Below are positions 1 through 7,245 of a stretch of DNA of 38,696 nucleotides, piece by piece. Under the pieces are notes generated by a model that worked only from the letters and a program-made list of their open reading frames with translations, did not search any database and had not been told where the DNA came from. The DNA comes from G963674505 sp964575975 (lineage in GTDB: Bacteria; Desulfobacterota; Desulfobacteria; Desulfobacterales; SKZT01), in the NCBI GenBank assembly GCA_964575975.1, contig CAZNTU010000026.1, positions 1 to 38,696 on the forward strand, read 5' to 3'. The translations under genes were made by a program, and so were the position numbers. Every line of letters starts with the position of its first letter. Positions within the stretch are counted from its first letter, which is position 1.

Positions 1-42
1 CCGCCGAATGAAAGCTCCAGTTGAAAAGAGAGTGGGTTATTA

Positions 43-98
43 GGTATTGGTTATTGGGTATTGGTTATTGGGTATTGGTTATTGGGTATTGGTTATTG
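43..98. repeat. Four tandem copies of a 14-bp repeat
   Basis: The unit GGTATTGGTTATTG occurs four times head to tail (43-56, 57-70, 71-84, 85-98), and a partial unit begins at 99. Similar TTGGTTATTGG runs occur between genes in several bacterial groups; no function is known to me. A complementary CCAATAACC block lies about 75 bp downstream, so a transcript could fold into a long hairpin. Confidence 0.85.
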
Positions 99-149
99 GG
101 TATGGGGAAGTGCTCGACTGCCCCCTGTCAAACACCAAACAACCAGCAA

Positions 150-201
150 CAAACAACTAATAACCAACAACCAATCTCCAATCTCCAATAACCAATAACC
201 A
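150..201. repeat. Degenerate inverted counterpart of the 14-bp repeats
   Basis: This stretch is built from AACAACCAA, CTCCAAT and CCAATAACC words, ending with two consecutive CCAATAACC-like units. These are the reverse complement of the upstream GGTTATTGG units. The two arms are separated by about 50-75 bp. The complementarity is seen directly; any role as a folded or recombining element is inference. Confidence 0.6.
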
Positions 202-238
202 AAAGGAAAACGTTTGTCGCGCATAGGTGGTTTCGAAT

Positions 239-273
239 GACCTCCGAGGCGTTTGAACCCCCGGAGGTCTTTT
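239..273 (+). terminator. Possible hairpin terminator (plus direction)
   Basis: An 8-bp perfect stem, GACCTCCG (239-246) paired with CGGAGGTC (262-269), encloses a 15-nt loop and is followed by TTTT (270-273) on the plus strand. It could end a transcript entering from left of the window. On the minus strand it lies just beyond the end of sdhB but lacks a U-run, so its use by sdhCAB is less likely. Confidence 0.35.
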
Positions 274-296
274 GTCGGAGGATTTTGAGAAGAGTC

Positions 297-1061
297 CTAT
301 TCTAAAGAGGAGCCGAAGCTGGCTTTGACGAGTTCTCGGTTCATCCGCGCGATATTGACGATGGATATTTCCTTGGGGCATTCGGCCTCGCATTCGCGTT
401 CGTTGCCGCAGTTGCCGAAGCCGCATTCGTCCATGGCTCTGAGCATTTGCACGACCCTGCGGGCGGCTTCCGGCCGTCCTTGGGGAAGAAGCGCCAAATG
501 GGAAATCTTGGCCCCGGCGAAAAGCATGGCCGCCGCGTTGGGGCACGCCGCCACGCACGCGCCGCATCCGATGCACGCCGCCGCGTCCATGGCCTTTTCC
601 GCCAGTTCCTGCGGAATCAGGATGTTGTTGGCGTCCCGGGCCGCGCCGGTGTTGACGGATATGTAGCCTCCCGCTTGGATGATCTTGTCGAGCGCGCTCC
701 TGTCGACCACCAAGTCCTTGATCAGGGGGAACGCCCTAGCGCGCCAAGGCTCCACAACGATAGTGTCGCCGTCCTTGAAATGCCTCATGTGCAACTGGCA
801 GAGCGTGGTGCCTTTCTCGTGTCCGTGCGGACGGCCGTTCACGACCGCGCCGCACATGCCGCAGATTCCCTCCCGGCAGTCGTGGTCGAAGGCGACGGGT
901 TCCTTCAAATCCCGAGTCAGCTGTTCGTTTACGACATCCAACATTTCCAGGAAGGACATGTCCGTGGAAATGTTGTCGGCGCGATATGTTTCCAAGAGGC
1001 CTTTGTCGTCGGGACCCTTTTGACGCCAGACCTTCAGTGTGATGTTTATGGTCTTTGTCAC
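297..1061 (-). CDS. sdhB: Succinate dehydrogenase/fumarate reductase iron-sulfur subunit
   Basis: This 254-residue protein passes electrons from the flavin subunit to the quinone through three Fe-S clusters at the cytoplasmic side of the membrane. The N-terminal ferredoxin domain has the [2Fe-2S] ligands C62, C67, C70 and C88. The C-terminal domain has the CIGCGACVAACP motif (C163, C166, C169, C173) and a second group (C213, C218, C224, C228) for the [4Fe-4S] and [3Fe-4S] clusters. The start is GTG at 1061, overlapping the sdhA TGA as GTGA, with AAGGAG six bases upstream. The gene is the last of a sdhC-sdhA-sdhB operon reading leftward. The order and the single membrane subunit match the Bacillus/Wolinella/Bacteroides-type enzyme, which may run in either direction with menaquinone. 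Confidence 0.96.
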   Translation of the reverse strand: MTKTINITLKVWRQKGPDDKGLLETYRADNISTDMSFLEMLDVVNEQLTRDLKEPVAFDHDCREGICGMCGAVVNGRPHGHEKGTTLCQLHMRHFKDGDTIVVEPWRARAFPLIKDLVVDRSALDKIIQAGGYISVNTGAARDANNILIPQELAEKAMDAAACIGCGACVAACPNAAAMLFAGAKISHLALLPQGRPEAARRVVQMLRAMDECGFGNCGNERECEAECPKEISIVNIARMNRELVKASFGSSLE

Positions 1062-2971
1062 TTGTAGCTCCTTTGCGTAAGTTTGACGTTTTCGAATACA
1101 AGGGGTTCCTTGCGAAGAGCGGGCGCTTCGTCCACGCCTTTATATTCCCAAGCGGCGACGTACGCGCAGTTTTCGTCGTCGCGCTTGGCCTCGTTCTCAT
1201 CCGTCTGAAAAGCCTCGTTGAAATGGCATCCGCATGATTCCCTCCGATCCAGAGCGTCGATTACCATCAGCTCTCCGAACTCCAGGAAGTCGGCGACCCG
1301 TCCGGCCCGTTCCAAGCTCTGGTTGAGATCCCCGTCGAGTCCGGGAACCAGGGCGTTCTCCCAGAATTCCGCGCGAAGCTCCTGGATCATACCCTTGGCT
1401 TTCTTCAAACCCTCGTCGTTTCTCGACATGCCGCAGTAGTCCCACATGATGTGGCCAAGGTCCCGATGGAAATCGTCGACGGTGCGCTTGCCTCTGATGG
1501 AGAGCAGCTTGTTCGTCTTCTCCCTCGCCTTGGCTTCGGTTTCCTCGAAAGCCTTGTGGTCCGTGTCGATCTTTTCGAACGTGTTGGCGGCGAGATATCC
1601 GCCGATGGTGTACGGAATCACGAAGTATCCGTCGGCCAGGCCCTGCATCAGGGCGCTTGCGCCCAGGCGGTTGGCCCCGTGGTCGGAGAAGTTGGCTTCG
1701 CCCAAGGCGAAAAGACCGTCCACCGTGGTCATGAGATTGTAGTCCACCCAAAGGCCGCCCATGGTGTAGTGGGTGGCGGGAAAGATTTTCATGGGGGTTT
1801 CGTACGGGTTCTCGGCCGTGATCTTCTCGTACATGGCGAAAAGGTTGCCGTATTTCTTCTCGATGGTCTTCTTGCCGTCGCGCTTGATCGCGTCGGCGAA
1901 ATCGAGATAGACTGCCAAGCTGGTCTCCCCGACGCCGCGCCCTTCGTCGCACACCGCCTTGGCGTTCCGAGAGGCTACGTCCCTGGGCACCAGGTTTCCG
2001 AAGCTCGGATATTTTCTCTCTAGATAGTAGTCCCGTTCCGATTCCGGGATTTCCGCCGGCGGACGCCTGTCCCCTGCTTTTTTCGGAACCCAGACCCGAC
2101 CGTCGTTTCTAAGGCTTTCGCTCATGAGGGTCAGCTTGGACTGGTAGTCTCCATGGACCGGGATGCATGTGGGATGGATTTGGGTGAAGCAGGGATTGGC
2201 GAACAACGCTCCTTTTTTATAGCACCTGTACGCGGCCGTGACGTTGGAGGCCATGGCATTGGTGGAGAGAAAGAAGACGTTACCGTACCCGCCGGTGCAA
2301 AGCGCCACGGCGTCGGCCTCGTGGCGCTCCAGCTTGCCGGTGATCAGATTTCGCGCGATGATGCCTCGGGCCTTGCCGTTCACCATTACCAGTTCGAGCA
2401 TTTCCCGCCTCGGAAACATGGTCACCTTGCCGGTGGAGACCTGGCGCATGAGCGCGCTGTAGGCGCCCAGCAACAACTGCTGGCCCGTCTGGCCCCTGGC
2501 GTAGAACGTCCGGGAGACCTGTGCGCCCCCGAAGCTTCTGTTCAACAACAGTCCGCCGTAGTCCCGCGCGAACGGGATTCCTTGGGCCACGCATTGGTCG
2601 ATGATGTTGTTGCTGACCTGGGCGAGACGATAGACGTTGGCCTCCCGCGCCCTGAAGTCTCCGCCCTTGATGGTGTCGTAGAAAAGACGCCAGATGCTGT
2701 CGCCGTCGTTCGGATAGTTCTTGGCGGCGTTGATGCCCCCCTGCGCGGCGATGCTGTGCGCCCTGCGGGGGCTGTCCTGGATGCAGAACGTCTTGACGTT
2801 GTAGCCCAGCTCGGCCAGACTCGCCGACGCGCTTCCGCCCGCAAGCCCCGTGCCCACGACTATAATGGTGTATTTTCTCTTGTTCGCCGGGTTTACCAGT
2901 TTAAGATCGAAACGGTGGTTGTCCCACTTTTTCTCGAGAGGCCCCCCGGGTATCTTTGATTCTATTTTCAT
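1058..2971 (-). CDS. sdhA: Succinate dehydrogenase/fumarate reductase flavoprotein subunit
   Basis: This 637-residue catalytic subunit carries out succinate/fumarate interconversion with covalently bound FAD. The FAD-binding GTGLAGGSA motif is at residues 40-48. The HSIAAQGGINAA segment contains H72, which corresponds to the histidine that links FAD in this family. The HYTMGG motif and a GEANFSDHGANRLG segment belong to the capping and FAD domains. Length and N-terminal extension fit the B. subtilis-like branch, used with a single cytochrome b subunit. The ATG at 2971 has AAAGGA about six bases upstream; the stop overlaps the sdhB start by four bases, and sdhC lies 22 bp upstream. All are expected to be co-transcribed and translationally coupled. 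Confidence 0.97.
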   Translation of the reverse strand: MKIESKIPGGPLEKKWDNHRFDLKLVNPANKRKYTIIVVGTGLAGGSASASLAELGYNVKTFCIQDSPRRAHSIAAQGGINAAKNYPNDGDSIWRLFYDTIKGGDFRAREANVYRLAQVSNNIIDQCVAQGIPFARDYGGLLLNRSFGGAQVSRTFYARGQTGQQLLLGAYSALMRQVSTGKVTMFPRREMLELVMVNGKARGIIARNLITGKLERHEADAVALCTGGYGNVFFLSTNAMASNVTAAYRCYKKGALFANPCFTQIHPTCIPVHGDYQSKLTLMSESLRNDGRVWVPKKAGDRRPPAEIPESERDYYLERKYPSFGNLVPRDVASRNAKAVCDEGRGVGETSLAVYLDFADAIKRDGKKTIEKKYGNLFAMYEKITAENPYETPMKIFPATHYTMGGLWVDYNLMTTVDGLFALGEANFSDHGANRLGASALMQGLADGYFVIPYTIGGYLAANTFEKIDTDHKAFEETEAKAREKTNKLLSIRGKRTVDDFHRDLGHIMWDYCGMSRNDEGLKKAKGMIQELRAEFWENALVPGLDGDLNQSLERAGRVADFLEFGELMVIDALDRRESCGCHFNEAFQTDENEAKRDDENCAYVAAWEYKGVDEAPALRKEPLVFENVKLTQRSYK

Positions 2972-2993
2972 GACTTATCCTTTCCAGACTTGT

Positions 2994-3635
2994 CTAAGCT
3001 TGAAACGAAATGTAAATCGGCAGGAATCCGAATCCGACTCCCACTACCACCGCCGCCACGATGCTGAGCGTCATGATTACGGGCATGTACTTGGAATGGT
3101 TCAGCCCGAGAGACTGGAAGGCGCTCCAGAACCCGTGGCTGACGTGGATGGCCGCTACGGTCATCGCCAGTACGTAGAACGCGACGTAGAAGGGGCTTTG
3201 GAAAGTCTCGGCGACGATGGCGAACACGGTGGTATTCGTTTTGTCGACGAAAGTGAAGTTCGCGAGGTGCAAAACGACGAACAGCAGCAGGAACAATCCG
3301 GTGTAGGGCATGGTCCGGGATCCGATGGTCCGGCCTCCGCCGCTTTTCTTGACCGCGTACTTCCGGGGTCTTGCGTTGTTGTTCTGGTAGAACAGCAACA
3401 GGCCCGTCCCGATGTGTATCAGCGCGAACGTCACGAGTCCCGCCTCGAACACCCTCAAAAGCGGCCCCAGTGCTTGCAGGCCGTGGGCGTATGCGTTGAA
3501 GGCGTCCGGACCACGGTAGATGTTGAGGTTGCCCGCGAGATGGGCCATGAGAAACCCGACGAAAGCCAATCCCGTTATGGCCATCATCAGTTTTTTCCCG
3601 ATGGAAGACCCGAGGGTTTGGGTAAAACAGTTCAT
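2994..3635 (-). CDS. sdhC: Succinate dehydrogenase cytochrome b subunit (b558 type)
   Basis: This 213-residue membrane anchor binds heme b and quinone and holds SdhAB at the inner membrane. About five hydrophobic helices are seen (near residues 16-35, 60-83, 110-130, 148-170 and 184-208). Histidines inside or next to helices (H32, H74, H123, H164, H167) are candidate heme ligands; which pairs are used cannot be read directly. The single-subunit organisation with five helices is that of the B. subtilis/Wolinella di-heme cytochrome family, not the E. coli SdhC+SdhD pair. AGGAGG stands six bases before the ATG at 3635. It is the first gene of the sdhCAB operon, with a candidate promoter about 140 bp upstream. 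Confidence 0.95.
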   Translation of the reverse strand: MNCFTQTLGSSIGKKLMMAITGLAFVGFLMAHLAGNLNIYRGPDAFNAYAHGLQALGPLLRVFEAGLVTFALIHIGTGLLLFYQNNNARPRKYAVKKSGGGRTIGSRTMPYTGLFLLLFVVLHLANFTFVDKTNTTVFAIVAETFQSPFYVAFYVLAMTVAAIHVSHGFWSAFQSLGLNHSKYMPVIMTLSIVAAVVVGVGFGFLPIYISFQA

Positions 3636-3775
3636 GTTTTTCCTCCTGTAATGGATTAATAGGTACGGCGCTTGGTTGCAAGCGTTGTGAACGAGGATTG
3701 CGCAGGCTCGTTTTCGGGCGGACGGGCTCGGTCCCGAAAAAAAAATCGAACGAGCGCTCAGTCAGATAACGGGCA

Positions 3776-3805
3776 TAATTACATGCTTGTCTTTTTGTTT
3801 GTCAA
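3776..3805 (-). promoter_or_regulatory. Candidate sigma-70 promoter for sdhCAB
   Basis: On the minus strand TTGACA (3805-3800) and TAATTA (3781-3776) are separated by 18 bp. The site lies just beyond the stop of the HD-domain gene and about 140 bp before sdhC, giving a long untranslated leader. A perfect -35 box with a reasonable -10 supports it; no start site is known. Confidence 0.5.
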
Positions 3806-3833
3806 GCTCTTTCTGTCCCCCCGAAACGTTTTT

Positions 3834-4418
3834 TTAACTCGCGTCTCCGCCCCCTCTCCAATCCTCGTCGTAACCCTTCAACCACCAGGCGTCCTGCTCC
3901 CGATCGAGAATTGCCTCCGCCAATCGCTTTCCCGCTCCGGTCGAAAGACGCTTCAGGACGTGCGGCAGCCATTTGTCGGGGTAGGGGGCTCCCTGATCCT
4001 TCAGGTATTTCAATTCCAGCAACAGCGCCAGTTGATCGGCGTCCCTGGCAAGGAACGCCTCCTTCGATCGGCCCTCGTGGAATTCCCGGATCAATTCGGC
4101 CAAGTGTTCTCCGAAAGGAAGATTCCGGGTCATGTCCGCGACCGCATCTTTTTCGTTTGCCTTGACGTACATTTTTTGGACGTAGTTAAGGTCGCCGATT
4201 CGGGACTCCGCCAAATCGTGGACCAAGCAGAGGGAGACGAGTTTTTCGGAGTCCAGGTTTGGTTCCAGCCTGGAGAGGACGTATGCGATGAATGTGGTCG
4301 AGAAGGCGTGTTCCGCGACCGATTCGTCGCCCGCGCCGAGAAACTGAAAGCCTGACCTGGGCACGTTTTTCAGATGCCTCGCCTCGAACAACAAATCCGC
4401 AACGTGTTTCATTTTCAT
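3834..4418 (-). CDS. HD-domain phosphohydrolase, YfbR/HDDC2-like
   Basis: The protein has 194 residues when started at ATG 4418, which has AAGGA upstream, although the spacing (about 13 bases) is long. A longer open frame begins at 4565, but its extra N-terminus has no family resemblance. Metal-binding residues of the HD fold are visible: H37 in VAEHAF, H67-D68 in VHDLAE and an aspartate in RDADQL (D126/D128). This pattern matches the YfbR/HDDC2 group, which includes 5'-deoxynucleotidases acting on deoxynucleoside monophosphates. The exact substrate is not shown by the sequence. The gene reads leftward toward sdhC but is separated from it by about 200 bp that hold a promoter candidate, so it is probably a separate unit. 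It is divergent from tolQ. Confidence 0.8.
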   Translation of the reverse strand: MKMKHVADLLFEARHLKNVPRSGFQFLGAGDESVAEHAFSTTFIAYVLSRLEPNLDSEKLVSLCLVHDLAESRIGDLNYVQKMYVKANEKDAVADMTRNLPFGEHLAELIREFHEGRSKEAFLARDADQLALLLELKYLKDQGAPYPDKWLPHVLKRLSTGAGKRLAEAILDREQDAWWLKGYDEDWRGGGDAS

Positions 4419-4754
4419 TTCGAATAGCTGTTCCTTGGTCTTGCGTTTTGCGCGAACGTACGGAGCGGTCGCGCGAAAATGTCCCGCCCGAAGGCGAGAG
4501 TCTTGCCGGGAAAGACTAACATCTTTGGATACCGTTGAACAGAAGAGTTTCGGTCGAATATCCACGTATTCGGAAAAACCAAATGCCTTGACACCTCGTC
4601 CGATTTCATATAGAGATGCAAAAAAAGTTCGGCTCTGGAGACCGATACTTTATATTTACAAAGGTTTACAACAAAATCCGATTTTTTCGATCACGATCGG
4701 AAATAAAAAGGATCTAAAAATTATGTTTATTAACCATTTTCCACTGGAGTTTCG
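4419..4754. other. Divergent intergenic region between HD gene and tolQ
   Basis: About 335 bp with no convincing gene. It should contain the promoters for the leftward HD-domain gene and the rightward tol operon. The right half (4610-4750) is clearly A/T-rich compared with the surrounding genes. One plus-strand promoter candidate is listed separately; no clear minus-strand promoter was found. Confidence 0.6.
4588..4614 (+). promoter_or_regulatory. Candidate promoter for tolQ operon
   Basis: TTGACA at 4588-4593 is followed by TATAGA at 4609-4614 (15-bp spacer) or TAGAGA at 4611-4616 (17 bp). The perfect -35 box lies about 165 bp before tolQ in an A/T-rich region. The short spacer or weak -10 makes this tentative. 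Confidence 0.4.
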
Positions 4755-5477
4755 ATGCCTTCCGTTGAAATTGATTATATAGAACTGATCGGCAACGCAA
4801 GCTTGATTGTGCAGCTTGTATTGTTGCTGCTTTTGTTGTTTTCGGCCGCTTCTTGGGCTATTATTTTCATCAAGTTCCGCTATTTAAGAAAGGCGTTCAA
4901 GGAGTCGGGGTATTTCACGGAATTTTTCTGGAAAAGCCGGGATTTGTCGAGCGCGTTCGCCCGTGCGAAACAATTCAAGATCAGCCCGGTGGCGCGGGTT
5001 TTCCGGATCGGGTACCTGGAATTGAAAAAGATCAGCCAGTCCGGCGCTCCCGGCGCGGCCAAGCCTGGGGAGGAAACGCTGGACGGATTCATATCGGGTA
5101 CGGACAACGTGCAGAGAGCGTTGCGCCGGGCTATTAATTCCGAGCTGACGAGAATGTCCCAGCTTGTTCCCTTCTTGGCCACCACGGGAAACACGTCGCC
5201 CTTCATAGGTCTTTTCGGAACCGTTTGGGGAATCATGAACTCTTTTCACGATATTGGAATCAGGGGTTCCGCCAATCTGGCGGTAGTGGCGCCTGGCATA
5301 TCCGAGGCTTTGATAGCGACCGCAGCAGGGCTCGCGGTCGCAATCCCCTCCGTTATCGCGTACAATTATTTCACTCAAAAAGTAAGAATCATAGAATCCG
5401 AGCTGAATAGTTTTTCGGCGGATTTCATCAACATCATTGAGCGGGATATATTTCAACAGCAGAGAAGAGCATATTAA
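4755..5477 (+). CDS. tolQ: TolQ, proton-channel component (MotA/TolQ/ExbB family)
   Basis: This 240-residue inner-membrane protein forms the proton-driven motor with TolR and energises TolA during outer-membrane constriction at division. Three hydrophobic helices are visible: near 12-36, and two C-terminal ones around 133-155 and 170-192. The family motif TTGNTSPFIGLFGTVWGIM spans the second helix. The start at ATG 4755 has TGGAG about seven bases upstream. It is the first gene of tolQ-tolR-tolA-tolB-pal. ExbB is the main alternative, but the downstream tolB and pal fix the Tol assignment. Confidence 0.95.
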   Translation: MPSVEIDYIELIGNASLIVQLVLLLLLLFSAASWAIIFIKFRYLRKAFKESGYFTEFFWKSRDLSSAFARAKQFKISPVARVFRIGYLELKKISQSGAPGAAKPGEETLDGFISGTDNVQRALRRAINSELTRMSQLVPFLATTGNTSPFIGLFGTVWGIMNSFHDIGIRGSANLAVVAPGISEALIATAAGLAVAIPSVIAYNYFTQKVRIIESELNSFSADFINIIERDIFQQQRRAY

Positions 5478-5597
5478 CATAAGGGGAATTGTTTTCGATC
5501 AAGGCGCGATGCTTGATAGCGAATACGTTTTTAATTTTTTCAATGAAATGCGAGAACGCGATGGCACCTGCCATGCGGTGATTCCAAGGAGCGGCAA

Positions 5598-6035
5598 ATG
5601 AGCCATGTGGGAGATTCCGACCGATTGATGTCGGATATAAACGTTACGCCTTTCGTCGATGTAATGTTGGTGTTGCTTATCATATTCATGGTGGCCGCGC
5701 CGATGATGATCGAGGGGGTCGAGGTGGCCCTTCCTCATGCCACGGCGCAGCCTCTTGAGACCGAGCAGGAGCAGCTTATCGTGAGTATCGACAAGAACGG
5801 GGGGCTGTTCATAAACGATTTCCAGGTTCAATTGGACGAGTTGCGGGAAAAGCTGTTCCGGATCACCGGAGGAGACGCCGGCCGGGCGGTTTATTTGCGA
5901 GCGGACAAGGAAATTCCATATGGGGTCGTAGTGCGGGTGATGGCCGAGATGAAAGGTGCCGGCGTCGAGCGGTTGGGCATGGTGACGGAGCCCGTGTACA
6001 AAGATGACAAAGCCGACAAAAAAGTCAAAAGCTGA
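5598..6035 (+). CDS. tolR: TolR, stator protein of the Tol motor
   Basis: A 145-residue protein of the ExbD/TolR family, with a short cytoplasmic N-terminus, one transmembrane helix (about 19-37) and a periplasmic domain. D21, in the motif NVTPFVDVMLVLLIIF, corresponds to the proton-carrying aspartate of TolR/ExbD. AAGGAG stands seven bases before the ATG at 5598. A 120-bp gap separates it from tolQ, and its last 32 bases overlap the start of the tolA-like gene in another frame. Confidence 0.95.
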   Translation: MSHVGDSDRLMSDINVTPFVDVMLVLLIIFMVAAPMMIEGVEVALPHATAQPLETEQEQLIVSIDKNGGLFINDFQVQLDELREKLFRITGGDAGRAVYLRADKEIPYGVVVRVMAEMKGAGVERLGMVTEPVYKDDKADKKVKS

Positions 6036-7149
6036 TCAAAAGGCTGGCGGCGTTTCATATCCGTATCCCGAGCTGGGAGACGAAGATGGCGAGAGTATTC
6101 TGTGGCCAGTCGTTGCTTCCCTGGTAGGTCACGTGGCGGTTTTGGTCGCGCTGGTTTTCGTGCCGCAACCCTCTTTCGAGAAATCCTATATGCCGACGGT
6201 GATCAGCGTACAAATGGTTTCGCCGGGGGATATAGGTTCCGGACCGCCTGCGGCCGACACTTCCGTGAAAGAGAAGCCCGCGCCCGAACCGAAGTCTGCG
6301 CCAGAACCAGCGAAAGCGGAGGAGGTTCAATCTCGACCGGAAGTTGCCGCGGAGCCACCAAGGAAGGTGCCGACGGTTGAAAAAAAGCCGGTTCAGCCCC
6401 TCGTGCCGGAGCCGGAAGTTGCCGCGGAGCCACCGAAGAAGATGCCGACGGTTGAAAAAAAACCGGTTCAGCCCCCCGTCCAGGAGCCGGAAGTTTCGTT
6501 GGCGCAGAAGGAAAAGGAGCCCGAGAAGCCTGTTAAAAAGCCGGAGGTGAACGAAAAGCCGAAAGTCAAGGAGTCGCTCAAAGAGAAAACGTACAAGGAG
6601 TCGCAGATCGTCAAGAGCGCAATAGAAAGGCTGGAAAGGGAAACTGCCGAGCAACCGCGTACCAATAGCGTCCTGGACGCCATCGAGAAGCTTCGCAAGG
6701 ATGTAGAGGCAAATCCGAGAAAGCCGCCCGCATCGTCGGAAAAAGTCGCGAGCGCAGGCGGGACGGGAACCGGGGGAACCGGGGGAACCGGTGCGGGCGC
6801 GGGAAGGCCGGGTTTCGGCGCAGGAAGCCCGGGAGGCGTTTTGGGCGGCATGTTCGATGTATACAAGGCGGAAATCGCCTATCATATCCAAAGGAACTGG
6901 GCGTTTTCGGAACAACTGGCGCAAGGCCGGAAGGATTTGGAGGTTCTGGTGGGGATCAAGATCATGCCCGACGGTCGAATCGAAGACGTATGGTTTGACA
7001 AGAAATCGGGGAATCAGTATTTGGACGATTCGGCGATCAGGGCCGTGAAAAAATCCAATCCTCTGCCGCCGTTGCCGAAGACTTACAGGGGAAGCTTTTT
7101 AGAGACCGGCCTCAGGTTCACTCCCGCAGGATTGGGATTAGGACGATAA
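6004..7149 (+). CDS. tolA: TolA/TonB-type periplasm-spanning energy transducer
   Basis: This 381-residue protein links the TolQR motor to TolB/Pal. A single helix at about 33-56 contains S39 and H43 in the S-x3-H spacing that TolA and TonB use to contact the motor. A long P/E/K/V-rich segment (about 85-205), a helical stretch, a Gly-rich hinge (about 250-275) and a C-terminal TonB/TolA domain (about 283-381, containing a PDGRI turn) follow. The ATG at 6004 lies inside tolR and no other in-frame start precedes the membrane helix. Context (tolQR upstream, tolB downstream) favours TolA over TonB, although the Pro-rich linker is more TonB-like than the Ala/Lys-rich helix of E. coli TolA. The linker contains a 75-bp tandem duplication. 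Confidence 0.88.
   Translation: MTKPTKKSKADQKAGGVSYPYPELGDEDGESILWPVVASLVGHVAVLVALVFVPQPSFEKSYMPTVISVQMVSPGDIGSGPPAADTSVKEKPAPEPKSAPEPAKAEEVQSRPEVAAEPPRKVPTVEKKPVQPLVPEPEVAAEPPKKMPTVEKKPVQPPVQEPEVSLAQKEKEPEKPVKKPEVNEKPKVKESLKEKTYKESQIVKSAIERLERETAEQPRTNSVLDAIEKLRKDVEANPRKPPASSEKVASAGGTGTGGTGGTGAGAGRPGFGAGSPGGVLGGMFDVYKAEIAYHIQRNWAFSEQLAQGRKDLEVLVGIKIMPDGRIEDVWFDKKSGNQYLDDSAIRAVKKSNPLPPLPKTYRGSFLETGLRFTPAGLGLGR
6337..6486 (+). repeat. 75-bp tandem duplication in the tolA linker
   Basis: Two adjacent near-identical 75-bp units (6337-6411 and 6412-6486) encode 25 residues each, with the core VAEPPKK/RKxPTVEKKPVQP. The few differences are mostly single bases, so the duplication looks recent. It lengthens the Pro-rich periplasmic spacer without changing frame. 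Confidence 0.85.
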
Positions 7150-7245
7150 AGCCGATTTGGAGACGTTAACGAAATTCGCTTCGATGTCCGCCCCGCATTT
7201 CCAAGATGTGGGAAGATTTCGGGGTGTAAACCGAATTGATCGAGA

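Larger units (their letters stand above)
1..296. other. Gene-free repeat-rich region at left edge
   Basis: No credible gene is seen here. Open frames in this stretch translate to low-complexity peptides rich in W, L, V, I and G, as expected from TTGGTTATTGG-type repeats. It contains four tandem 14-bp repeats, a degenerate complementary block and a GC-rich hairpin, each listed separately. sdhB ends at its right edge, reading leftward. Confidence 0.7.

Noticed and set aside
245..285. tRNA T-arm-like GGTTCAAAC on the minus strand
   Set aside because: No acceptor, D or anticodon arms can be placed around it; it is the loop of a simple hairpin.
3711..3740. 8-bp hairpin TTTTCGGG...CCCGAAAA before sdhC
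   Set aside because: In neither direction is the stem followed by a U-run beyond the stem itself, so it does not look like an intrinsic terminator; kept only as part of the sdh leader.
4415..4621. Small minus-strand frame before the HD gene
   Set aside because: No ribosome-binding site or family resemblance; it lies in a region expected to hold divergent promoters.
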